Below, one piece after another: positions 40,443-47,929 of a stretch of 64,000 bases of DNA. Numbering within the stretch: the stretch's first letter is position 1; the number at the start of each line of letters is the position of its first letter. This DNA is from Streptomyces griseocarneus (GTDB taxonomy: Bacteria > Actinomycetota > Actinomycetes > Streptomycetales > Streptomycetaceae). Location of the stretch: assembly GCA_003674045.1 (NCBI GenBank), contig PENC01000024.1, positions 62,001 through 126,000 of the forward strand. The letters are read 5' to 3'. A program made the position numbers and the translations under genes. The notes beneath the pieces are model-generated. The model was not told where the DNA came from. It made no database searches and saw nothing but the letters and a program-made list of their open reading frames with translations.

Positions 40443-41187
40443 GGCGAGACGGTACGGCCGGCATGAGCATGCCGATAGCCTTCGGGACGTGGCGCGTGGG
40501 CGTCGGAGGGGTGTACGGCACCGGAAGGGAACGCGGAGGTCCTTCCGTGGCGTCGTCGTCCTCCGGCGGACAGCCGGGGCCGTTCTCGTGCGAAGGGCCG
40601 CAGCGATCGGGGACGTCGCCCGGGAGGAAGCGTCCTGGCAGGAACGTGCAGTCGTCCGTCACTCCCCAGTAGTCGACCCGGGCGCGCAGCCGGGGGTTGG
40701 GGCGCCTGCGGTGGGCGCGGCGCGTTTCCATGCGGCGGTCGATGCTGTCGGCGGGCCAGTCGCGGCTCGCCTTGTCCGCGCTGATGTTGCGGGCCGCGCC
40801 GATGTCGGCGACCTTCATGCCGCGGTCGCGGGCCTGCTGCACGACCGCCGCGTCGAGGTCGGCGAGGTCCTTGCCGAGCTCCGCCCCTCCCTTGAGCAGC
40901 GCCAGGGACAGGGAGCGCAGCATTTCGGGCTCGGCGAGCGCGGTGCGGTCGGCGTGCGCGAGGTCGCGTAACTCCTCGACGCGTTCCATCACTTCGTCGA
41001 GGATCCGGCGGACGTACTCGTCGTGGCGCGCGGTGTCCGGCGTGGCGCGCCGTCCTCCGGCGTGGTGGAAGGCGGTGCGGCATTCCGCGCTGCAGTACTT
41101 TCTCGGCCGCCCCGAACCCGTGGAGGGAGTGACCGGGTTGGGGCAGCCGGGGTTGCGGCAGGAGGCCGGCTCCGCGCCGTTCGTCAT
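40012..41187 (-). CDS. Conserved regulatory-type protein with N-terminal zinc motif, apparently eroded at its 3' end
   Basis: An open frame of 391 residues, but only the first 248 or so (40443-41187) look genuine. It begins with a zinc-knuckle-like CRNPGCPNPVTPSTGSGRPRKYCSAECRTAFHHAG, then a helical segment, then MKVADIGAARNISADKASRDWPADSIDRRMETRR, a helix-turn-helix-like stretch, and an acidic tail. From 40442 down the frame only shadows the phosphoesterase gene in a different frame on the same strand for about 430 nt. A lost native stop, truncation or frameshift is likely. The function is unknown. The start at 41187 has no strong ribosome site. Confidence 0.5.
   Translation of the reverse strand: MTNGAEPASCRNPGCPNPVTPSTGSGRPRKYCSAECRTAFHHAGGRRATPDTARHDEYVRRILDEVMERVEELRDLAHADRTALAEPEMLRSLSLALLKGGAELGKDLADLDAAVVQQARDRGMKVADIGAARNISADKASRDWPADSIDRRMETRRAHRRRPNPRLRARVDYWGVTDDCTFLPGRFLPGDVPDRCGPSHENGPGCPPEDDDATEGPPRSLPVPYTPPTPTRHVPKAIGMLMPAVPSRHEKAAQTQTPRRPGAHRHRRADLHGRRRGRYGRPRHRQGRRDRDRPRHPTALQPAHHALRHPSPHRRRPPAVQRAQPGRHPRRGTHLEELHRLPDRLRRPHRQGAPADRHRTGQEQADRGRHGRHRRPPVRARRPHPLVPPGR
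40459..40474. promoter_or_regulatory. Perfect palindrome upstream of the phosphoesterase gene
   Basis: Arms CGGCATG and CATGCCG lie around a 2-nt centre, 17 nt upstream of the phosphoesterase ATG. It could be an operator or a small hairpin at the ribosome entry region; no regulator gene is adjacent. Confidence 0.35.
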
Positions 41188-41282
41188 GGCCGGGATGGAC
41201 CTTTCGGGGCGTGCTGCGGACGAGGGGGTGTCTACGGGAGGCGCGGCGCTCGGCCCGAGGGGCGACCGGCGCCGCCCTCGGG

Positions 41283-41582
41283 TCAAGCGCCGCGCCTGCG
41301 GCGGTAGTACACCCGCAGACGCCCCGCGGACGGGACGGCGGCGAGCAGGATTCCGGCCGCGACGGGATCGACGGCCGCGGGAGGCGCCGCCGGGGACACC
41401 AGGAGCACGCCCGGTACGAGCAGCGCGAGGAACCCGCTCACCGAGAGGGTGGCGGAGAGGACGACGGACGGCGGCCGCTGTACCCGCCGCGTTCCGGTGC
41501 GGGTGAACTGCCGGGTGTTACGGTCGAGTTGCCGTCGCGCACCCCTGGCACGGGGCGTACGCGGCGTGTGGTCGGGAGGCAT
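41283..41582 (-). CDS. Small membrane protein
   Basis: A 99-residue protein with a very basic N-terminus (TPRARGARRQLDRNTRQFTRTGTRRVQR), two hydrophobic helices (VVLSATLSVSGFLALLVPGVLLV and VAAGILLAAVPSAGRL) and a basic tail (YYRRRRGA). The start at 41582 is strongly supported by GAGGAGG 5 nt upstream, which argues for a real gene despite its size. It lies 95 nt upstream of the zinc-motif gene on the same strand and may be co-transcribed. No family is recognised. Confidence 0.65.
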   Translation of the reverse strand: MPPDHTPRTPRARGARRQLDRNTRQFTRTGTRRVQRPPSVVLSATLSVSGFLALLVPGVLLVSPAAPPAAVDPVAAGILLAAVPSAGRLRVYYRRRRGA

Positions 41583-41923
41583 CGCGCCCTCCTCGGTCGC
41601 TGGCGACAGCGTTCGCTGGTGAGCAGTGAAGGAAACGGTGGGCAACGAGCGGCCCCGGCCCGGGTGTGCGGCCCGCCGGGGCCCGCTCGTCACGTTCAGG
41701 ACGCTACCGGCCCGGCCGGGCGGTTCGCCAACACAACGATCCGTAATGGGCAGCCTGACCCGAGCGGACAAAGAATTTCCATGCTCGGACCACGGGACGC
41801 GCCAACTTCGGCCCGAAAGAGGCACGGAGAGATCGTATGCGGGCCGCGGCGGGCAGGACTCCGCGTGTCGACCCGCTCCCTCCGTTCACGTTCGCAACGG
41901 CCACGGGCCGGGGCCGGCGGAAC
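41583..41923. other. Gene-free stretch between small membrane protein and marR
   Basis: This holds no supportable gene. A near-perfect hairpin at 41645-41690 (ACGAGCGG...CCGCTCGT, one bulge) lies in the 5' leader of the small membrane protein. TTGGCG (minus strand, 41726-41731), a 19-nt spacer, then TAGCGT (41701-41706) is a possible promoter for it. Confidence 0.4.
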
Positions 41924-42409
41924 TCAGGGCGTGTCGGCCAGCAGCGCCGCGTCGATCCGCTCCAGGGCGCCGACGACGTGCGCGCGCTCGGCGTCCGCCA
42001 TGGGGGCGACGAAGTGGCGGCGCAGCGTGCGGGCGTGGACGTCGGCCGCGCGGAGGAAGGTCGTGACGCCGTGCGGGGTCGGCTCCACGAGGGTGACCCG
42101 ACGGTCGTTCGGGGAGGGGAGGCGCCGGACCAGGTCCGCCTCCTCCATGCGGTCGATCAGCCGTGTGATGCCGCCGCTGGTGAGGACGAGGTCGTCGGCC
42201 AGGGTGCGCTGGGAGACCTGTTCGTCGCCGTTCCGGCAGAGCCGCATGAGCACTTCGAACATGACGTGACTGATCCCGCACTCGTCCCGCAGGGCGGCGT
42301 TGACGCGCTGCTCCAGGCGGGCCGCTGCCCGCAGCAGCAGGCCGAACTCACGGACCAGGCGCCCGTTCGCCGCCTCGGCGGCGGCCTCTCTCGGCGTTCC
42401 GGCGCTCAT
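41924..42409 (-). CDS. MarR family transcriptional regulator
   Basis: A 161-residue winged-helix regulator: CGISHVMFEVLMRLCRNGDEQVSQRTLADDLVLTSGGITRLIDRMEEADLVRRLPSPNDRRVTLVEPTPHG, with recognition helix SGGITRLIDRME and wing SPNDRR. It is divergent from a Bcr/CflA efflux pump, with a perfect palindrome between them, so it is the probable repressor of the pump. The ATG at 42409 is preferred because GGAGG lies 4-5 nt upstream. Confidence 0.9.
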   Translation of the reverse strand: MSAGTPREAAAEAANGRLVREFGLLLRAAARLEQRVNAALRDECGISHVMFEVLMRLCRNGDEQVSQRTLADDLVLTSGGITRLIDRMEEADLVRRLPSPNDRRVTLVEPTPHGVTTFLRAADVHARTLRRHFVAPMADAERAHVVGALERIDAALLADTP

Positions 42410-42530
42410 CCGGCCTCCCGCTTCCCTGCCGCGACCCACGGCCATGGCTCGTCACGCTGCCTCGTCATTGCGGATCACCGACGGCGAACCGCCCGGAAAG
42501 TCTAGATCATCATCAATTACTGAATGCTCA

Positions 42531-42560
42531 ATCGCTGAGCAGTCAGCGATATTCTAGAGT
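42531..42560 (+). promoter_or_regulatory. MarR operator and promoter of the Bcr/CflA pump
   Basis: A perfect 20-bp palindrome (arms ATCGCTGA and TCAGCGAT, centre GCAG) lies at 42531-42550. TAGAGT at 42555-42560 is a plausible -10 for the pump, so the operator would cover its -35 and spacer. The surrounding 42500-42560 is AT-rich. Confidence 0.65.
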
Positions 42561-42638
42561 GGACGACGCCCCCCCGGCGAGCACCAGCCCCGCCGGCGCG
42601 GCGCTCCCTCCCCTCCCCCCACCAGGAAGGCCCCCACT

Positions 42639-43877
42639 GTGACCACTGCCCCGTCCCCCACCACCGCGGAGTCAGCCCCGCCCGAGCGGCCGGGCGGGCG
42701 CGCCCGGCGGTTGCGGCTGCTGGTGGTACTCGGCGCGCTGTCCGCGTTCGGCCCGCTGTCCCTCGACATGTACCTGCCCGCGCTCCCCTCGCTGGCGCAG
42801 GGCTTCGGGGTGCGGGACGCGGACGTCCAGCTGACGCTCACCAGCTGTCTCGTGGGCCTGGCCGCGGGCCAGCTGATCGCGGGCCCGCTCGGTGACCGGT
42901 GGGGGCGCCGCAAGCCCCTCCTCGTGGGCCTGGTCTGCTACGTCGTGGCGAGCCTGCTGTGCGCCGCGGCCCCCGGCGTCACGGCGCTGACCGGCCTGCG
43001 GGCCGTCCAGGGCATCGCGGGCGCGGCGGGCATCGTGCTCAGCCGGGCCATCGTCCGCGACCTCTACGACGGGACCGCGGCGGCCCGCACCTTCTCGCTG
43101 CTGATGCTGGTCAACGGCATCGCGCCGATCATGGCCCCCGTCCTGGGCGGGCAGCTGCTGCGCGTCACGACCTGGCGCGGGATCTTCGTCACCCTCGCCG
43201 TCGTCGGGGCGCTGATCCTCGCGGCCACGGTGCTGGTCGTCGAGGAGACCCTGCCGCCCGGGCAGCGCCGGACCGGCGGGCTCGGGGCGACCGTGCGCAG
43301 CTTCGGGGCGCTGCTGCGCACGGGTGGCTTCATGCGGTACGCGCTGGCGGGCGGGTGCGCCTTCGCGGCCATGTTCACCTACATATCCGCGTCCTCGTTC
43401 GTCCTGCAGCAGGTCTACGGGCTGAGCCCGCAGGAGTTCAGCCTGGCCTTCGGGGCCAACGCGTTCGGCATCATGCTGCTCGGCCAGGGCAACGCGCTGC
43501 TGCTGCGCCGCAGTTCCCCGCAGGTGCTGCTGCGCGCCGGGCTGATCCTGTGCGCCACGGGCGGCGCCGCGCTGCTGCTGTCCGTACTGGCCCACCTCGG
43601 GCTGCCCGCGGTGCTCGCCTCGCTCTTCGCCCTGGTCGGCAGCATCGGACTGATCATGCCGAACGCGACGGCACTGTCCCTGGCAGGCCAGAGCGAGGGG
43701 GCGGGCACGGCATCCGCCCTGCTCGGACTGCTCCAGTACGCGCTCGGCGGCATCGCCGCCCCCCTGGCGGGCCTGGGCAGCCCGGCCCCGTCCATGGCCG
43801 TGGTCGTCGCGGTGTTCGCGGCCGCGGCCCTGCTGACGCTGGTACGGCTGCCGGGGCGCCGCGGGGCAACCGCCTGA
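42639..43877 (+). CDS. Multidrug efflux MFS transporter, Bcr/CflA family
   Basis: A 412-residue, 12-helix drug/proton antiporter. The N-terminal GPLSLDMYLPALPSLAQGFG is the Bcr/CflA hallmark, followed by GQLIAGPLGDRWGRRKPLLVGL (loop 2-3 motif) and RAVQGIAGAAGIVLSRAIVRDLYDG (motif in helices 4-5). It would export drugs such as chloramphenicol- or bicyclomycin-like compounds. The GTG start has AGGAAGG about 8 nt upstream. It is divergent from the MarR gene and probably de-repressed by substrate. Confidence 0.92.
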   Translation: MTTAPSPTTAESAPPERPGGRARRLRLLVVLGALSAFGPLSLDMYLPALPSLAQGFGVRDADVQLTLTSCLVGLAAGQLIAGPLGDRWGRRKPLLVGLVCYVVASLLCAAAPGVTALTGLRAVQGIAGAAGIVLSRAIVRDLYDGTAAARTFSLLMLVNGIAPIMAPVLGGQLLRVTTWRGIFVTLAVVGALILAATVLVVEETLPPGQRRTGGLGATVRSFGALLRTGGFMRYALAGGCAFAAMFTYISASSFVLQQVYGLSPQEFSLAFGANAFGIMLLGQGNALLLRRSSPQVLLRAGLILCATGGAALLLSVLAHLGLPAVLASLFALVGSIGLIMPNATALSLAGQSEGAGTASALLGLLQYALGGIAAPLAGLGSPAPSMAVVVAVFAAAALLTLVRLPGRRGATA

Positions 43878-43914
43878 CCTCGCCTTCCCCGGCGCGATCG
43901 GCACCGCCGGTGGT

Positions 43915-45147
43915 CTACCGGACCAGCTGCGCCGCTTTGGTGGCGCTGTTGAGGAGGTACTCCAGCGGCCCCCGCCGGAAGCGCCGGGGCCAGAGGACGG
44001 CCAGCAGGGTCACGGCCGCGACGAAGCCGAGCAGGACGGGCAGCGGCGAGCCCGGGACGTCCTGGATGCCGAGGGCCCAGATGCCGACGATGTTGAGGAC
44101 GTAGGCGGTCAGCGACATGGTGCCGATCGCAATGACGGGCCCGGCCAGCCGCCGGACGCGGGGCAGTCCGGCCGCTGCCGCGACGCAGGCCGCGAGGACG
44201 GCGACGGCGACGCCGGTGTTGCCCAGGACCGACAGGGTCGTCTCGCTGTGCGGGGAGGCGATCAACAGGCGGGCCGGACCGGTGCCGGCCGGTTCGCCCG
44301 CGGCGTCGGACCACCAGAGCGACATGGCGGAGCCGTTCCCGCCGACGGGGTCGACGGCCTCGACCGCGCGGGGGAACAGATGCAACGCCAGCCAGGAGCC
44401 CCCGTATCCGAGGACCGCGAGGGCGGCGCCGGTGAGGACCAGTCTCCTGAGGACCACGGCCGAGGCGAGGTCGAGCCGGGCGACGGCCATGCCCGCGATG
44501 ACGAAGGGCATCCAGGTCAGAACCGGATAGGCGCCGGTGAAGAGGAGTCCCAGGAAGCCGTCCGTCCCGCTGATCCGGGCGAGCGGATCGTAGTGGACCA
44601 CGGCCGGTGCCCAGTCACCCGTACGGATGAGCCACTGCACGAGGTAGAGCACCTGCGGCATGACGATCGCGGCGGCCGCGGCGACGAGGGCGAGCGTCCT
44701 GGCGCGCAGCCTGCGCAGAGGGAGGGCGAACACGAAGTACAGCGCGTAGAAGGCCAGGATCACGTCGACGGAGGTGCCCGTCATCGTGAGCGCGGTGCCC
44801 AGAGGCAGCAGGATCGCGGCGCGTATCAGGACCCTGGCGACGGCCTGGCGGCCCTCGCGCCCGGTCCGGGGCACACGGCGGCCGGTGATGAGGAGCAGCG
44901 AGAAGCCCGCGAGGAGGGCGAAGAGCGCCGAGGCCCGCCCGTGCGCCGGCTCCATGAGGAATCCGGCGGGTCCGCCGTCGGTGGGATCGGGGCCGACGTG
45001 GGCGGCGTACATGCCGAGGACCGCCAGGCCGCGCGCGAGATCCACCCCGATCAGCCGGGTCGTGGACGGCGGCGCCGACCGGCCCGCCGACGGGGCCTGC
45101 GGAGGGGCCTCGGCGACCCGCCCGGCAGGGGAGACGTTCGGTGTCAT
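43915..45147 (-). CDS. DUF418 / acyltransferase-3-like membrane protein
   Basis: A 410-residue polytopic membrane protein. The N-terminal domain (RLIGVDLARGLAVLGMYAAHVGP) matches heparan-alpha-glucosaminide N-acetyltransferase-like sequences (RxxxLDxxRGlai). The C-terminal domain (AGPVIAIGTMSLTAYVLNIVGIWALG and FRRGPLEYLLN) is DUF418. Ten or so helices are visible. It may transfer an acyl group across the membrane; the substrate is unknown. ATG 45186 in frame is an alternative start. It converges with the Bcr/CflA pump. Confidence 0.8.
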   Translation of the reverse strand: MTPNVSPAGRVAEAPPQAPSAGRSAPPSTTRLIGVDLARGLAVLGMYAAHVGPDPTDGGPAGFLMEPAHGRASALFALLAGFSLLLITGRRVPRTGREGRQAVARVLIRAAILLPLGTALTMTGTSVDVILAFYALYFVFALPLRRLRARTLALVAAAAAIVMPQVLYLVQWLIRTGDWAPAVVHYDPLARISGTDGFLGLLFTGAYPVLTWMPFVIAGMAVARLDLASAVVLRRLVLTGAALAVLGYGGSWLALHLFPRAVEAVDPVGGNGSAMSLWWSDAAGEPAGTGPARLLIASPHSETTLSVLGNTGVAVAVLAACVAAAAGLPRVRRLAGPVIAIGTMSLTAYVLNIVGIWALGIQDVPGSPLPVLLGFVAAVTLLAVLWPRRFRRGPLEYLLNSATKAAQLVR

Positions 45148-45376
45148 GGCTTCAGAGTCGGCCGTAGGAGTGCGTGAGGAGACCATGCTTCCAGGCAGAT
45201 TTGAGGGCGGGTTGGGGAAGCGATGACCGCTTCGTGGGCGTACCGCCACGGCGGCGGGCTTCCCTCGGGCGAGGAAAGCGCGACACGTGGACCGCCCGAC
45301 CGCACGGCACGATACGCTGCCCGCGCCGGGTCTTCGACCCCGGCGAGCGCGCCACGACGGAGACGGTGTCCGAGCA

Positions 45377-46633
45377 GTGAACGCATCCTCCACGCAGAGT
45401 CACGGCCGGGCCGGGACGTCCCTGCGGTTCCGGGAACTCCCCCCGTCCCACATCGACCGGGCCCTCGATCACGCCGCCCTCGTCTTCCACGAGAGCTACG
45501 AGGACGAGCTGCGGGAACGCCACCGCCGGGCCCTCCTGCGCTGTGACCGCTTCGGCGCCTACGAGGACGACCACCTCGTGGGCCTGCTCGCCGCGCACCG
45601 GCTCTCCCTCTCCGTACCGGGAGGCCGGCTGCCCTGCGCCGGGTTGACCTTCGTCTCCGTGACGCCGACCCACCGCCGCCGAGGCGTGCTCTCCGGCCTG
45701 CTGGAACGGCTGTGGCGGCACTGCGCCGCGAGTGACCGGCCACTCGCGGCCCTCTGGGCCTCCGAGACCACCATCTACGGCCGGTACGGGTTCGGCGCCG
45801 CGACGGCCCTGTCCAGCATCGAGATCGACTCACGGCGGCCACTCGCGCTGCGCGTCACCCCGGACCCGCGCCCCCTGCGCCTCGTCGCCCCCGCCGAGGC
45901 GCCCGCCCTCCTCGCGCCTCTCCACGAGAGCGGCCTGGCCCGCAGGGCCGGGTCCCCCGCCCGCGACCCGCACTGGTGGCGCACGCAAATCCTCCCCGAG
46001 GAGGACGAGGACGACGACGAGCTGGGCCCTCCGCGCGTCATCGTCCTGGGCGACGGCGCCCCGGCGGGCTACGCGGTCTACCGCACCCGTGGGGGCGACG
46101 ACGACCGGACCGGGCTCGTCCAGGTCGACGAGCTGGAGGCCGACGCCGCCCCCGTCGCCGCGGCCCTGTGGAGCTACCTCGCCTCCATCGACCTCACCGG
46201 CACGGTACGGGCCTGGGGACGGCCGGCCGACGATCCTCTGCTGCTGATGGCCGCGGACCGCGACCAGGTGCGCGTCACCGCGCAGTCCCCGGCGCTCTGG
46301 CTGCGCCTCGTCGACGTACGGGCCGCGTTGACCGCCCGCTCCTGGGCGGCCTCCGCGGATCTCGTCCTCGATGTGCGCGACGCGCGGATCGCCGCCAATC
46401 ACGGGCGCTTCCGCCTGGTCGCGAGCCCGGGCCGGTGCACGTACGAGGCGACCGCCGACCCCGCCGACCTGACCCTCGACGTCCGCGACCTGGCCGCCTG
46501 CTACCTGGGCGGCACCCCCGTCACTCAGCTGGTACGCGCCGGGCTCGCCGCCGAGCACGCGCCGGACGCCGCGGCCGCGTTCGACGCCGCGCTGCGTACC
46601 GAGTACCTGCCGTTCACCAGCGACGAGTTCTGA
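45377..46633 (+). CDS. Eis-like GNAT family N-acetyltransferase
   Basis: A 418-residue protein with the Eis architecture: an N-terminal GNAT domain with acetyl-CoA motif FVSVTPTHRRRGVLSGLLERL (VxPxhRRRGvl), followed by a second GNAT-like domain, then an SCP2-like C-terminal domain (EATADPADLTLDVRDLAACYLGGTPVTQLVRAGL) ending in EF, where the terminal carboxylate acts in Eis. YGRYGFGAAT is the characteristic segment after the first domain. Eis proteins acetylate aminoglycosides and other amines at several positions. The GTG start has only a weak ribosome site. The gene converges with the aspartokinase operon, whose predicted polyamine product is a conceivable but unproven substrate. Confidence 0.85.
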   Translation: MNASSTQSHGRAGTSLRFRELPPSHIDRALDHAALVFHESYEDELRERHRRALLRCDRFGAYEDDHLVGLLAAHRLSLSVPGGRLPCAGLTFVSVTPTHRRRGVLSGLLERLWRHCAASDRPLAALWASETTIYGRYGFGAATALSSIEIDSRRPLALRVTPDPRPLRLVAPAEAPALLAPLHESGLARRAGSPARDPHWWRTQILPEEDEDDDELGPPRVIVLGDGAPAGYAVYRTRGGDDDRTGLVQVDELEADAAPVAAALWSYLASIDLTGTVRAWGRPADDPLLLMAADRDQVRVTAQSPALWLRLVDVRAALTARSWAASADLVLDVRDARIAANHGRFRLVASPGRCTYEATADPADLTLDVRDLAACYLGGTPVTQLVRAGLAAEHAPDAAAAFDAALRTEYLPFTSDEF

Positions 46634-46644
46634 ACCCCCGAGCG

Positions 46645-46688
46645 CCGACGGGCCTTGCGGACGGAGCGCCGTCCGCAAGGCCCGTCGG
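46645..46688. terminator. Strong bidirectional terminator between acetyltransferase and aspartokinase operon
   Basis: A perfect 20-bp stem (46645-46664 with 46669-46688) with loop AGCG. It begins 12 nt after the acetyltransferase stop and ends 2 nt before the aspartokinase stop codon on the other strand. Confidence 0.85.
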
Positions 46689-46690
46689 GA

Positions 46691-47929
46691 TCATCGCCGG
46701 ACGGCCGCTCCCGCCATCGCCGGGGTGCCGAGCCCGAGCACGGTGTGCAGGGTGCGCACCGCGTCGTCGAGCCGATCCTGGCCGCAGAGGATCCGGACCC
46801 CGTGGCGGAGCCGGGCGGCCGTCTCGATGGTGATGCCGTTCTCCATCAGGGCGGCGCAGCAACGGCTCACCGATGCGGGGCCGATCACCGAGATACGGCC
46901 GAGGTTCTCGTCACGGCGGATCGCGGACCGGGGGCCCGGCCCGATCTCCTCGACGGCAGCGGCGAGCGCGGCCGCCTGGTCCGTGTGGACCACGAACGAC
47001 AGTTCTCCGGTTCCCGGGTCCGGCCGGCACACGGCCACGTCGATCTCGTGATCGTCTCCTTCGGCGGCGCGCAGGATGCGCTCGGCCACGAGGAGCCGGT
47101 CGGCGAGCTCGTCGGGGGCCGCGACCCCGATGCGCACGGCGCGATGGTGGGCGACACCGATGACCGCCCCGTTCACCTCGCCGGGTCCGGTCGGGTCGTC
47201 GGAGAGCAGGGTGCCCTCGCTCGTGCCGTGCGAGGAGCGCACCCGCACGGACACCCGGTGGCACTGGGCGTAGGCGACGGACGGGGTCGCCAGGACCTGG
47301 GCGCCGCCGGCGGCGAGCTGGCGCATGGCCTCGTAGCCGATGCGGTCGAGCATGCGGGCTTCGGGAACGATGCGCGGGTCGGCGGTGTAGACGCCGTCGA
47401 CGTCGGTGCAGATCTCGCACAGTCCGGCGTTCAGCGCCGCGGCGAGGGCGACGGCCGTGGTGTCGGAGCCGCCCCGGCCGAGGGTGGTGACCTCCAGGGT
47501 GCCGGCGGCGCGGCCCTGGAAGCCGGCCACCACCGGTACGCATCCCGCGTCCAGGACCTCGCGGATCCGGCCGGGCGCGACGTCGGTGATGCTCGCGCGG
47601 CCGTGGTCGGCGGTGGTGGCGATGCCCGCCTGTGCCCCGGTGAGCGCGCGGGCGGGGACGCCCAGCGATTCCAGTGCCATGGCGAGGAGGGCGCTGGAGA
47701 TGCGTTCGCCCGCGCTGAGCAGCAGGTCGGTCTCCCGGGGCGGGAACGGCGGGGCGGCGACCCGGTCGGCGAGGGCGAGGAGATCGTCGGTGGACGCGCC
47801 CATCGCGGAGACCACCACGACGACGTCCTGGCCGTCCTTGCGGGTGGTGGCGACGCGTTCGGCGACGCCTCTGATGCGGTCCGGGTCCGCCACCGAACTC
47901 CCGCCGTATTTCTGGACGATGAGGGTCAC
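46691..47929 (-). CDS. Aspartokinase (pathway-associated copy)
   Basis: A 412-residue aspartate kinase. The kinase domain begins VTLIVQKYGGSSVADPDRI (KxGGSS), with SAGERISSALLAMAL, TLGRGGSDTTAVALAAAL and TDVDGVYTADPRIVPEAR as the standard substrate and ATP sites. ACT domains follow (ISVIGPASVSRCCAALMENGITIE). It phosphorylates L-aspartate, the entry to aspartate semialdehyde. Its GTG overlaps the aminotransferase stop as GTGA, so it is the last gene of the poly(amino acid) operon, and a dedicated, possibly feedback-insensitive copy is inferred. The ACT region is divergent from housekeeping LysC, as expected for a specialised enzyme. Confidence 0.93.
   Translation of the reverse strand: MTLIVQKYGGSSVADPDRIRGVAERVATTRKDGQDVVVVVSAMGASTDDLLALADRVAAPPFPPRETDLLLSAGERISSALLAMALESLGVPARALTGAQAGIATTADHGRASITDVAPGRIREVLDAGCVPVVAGFQGRAAGTLEVTTLGRGGSDTTAVALAAALNAGLCEICTDVDGVYTADPRIVPEARMLDRIGYEAMRQLAAGGAQVLATPSVAYAQCHRVSVRVRSSHGTSEGTLLSDDPTGPGEVNGAVIGVAHHRAVRIGVAAPDELADRLLVAERILRAAEGDDHEIDVAVCRPDPGTGELSFVVHTDQAAALAAAVEEIGPGPRSAIRRDENLGRISVIGPASVSRCCAALMENGITIETAARLRHGVRILCGQDRLDDAVRTLHTVLGLGTPAMAGAAVRR

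Noticed and set aside
37536..40466. 976-codon plus-strand frame opposite the phosphoesterase
   Set aside because: Antisense shadow; the opposite strand encodes a clear propeller/phosphoesterase.
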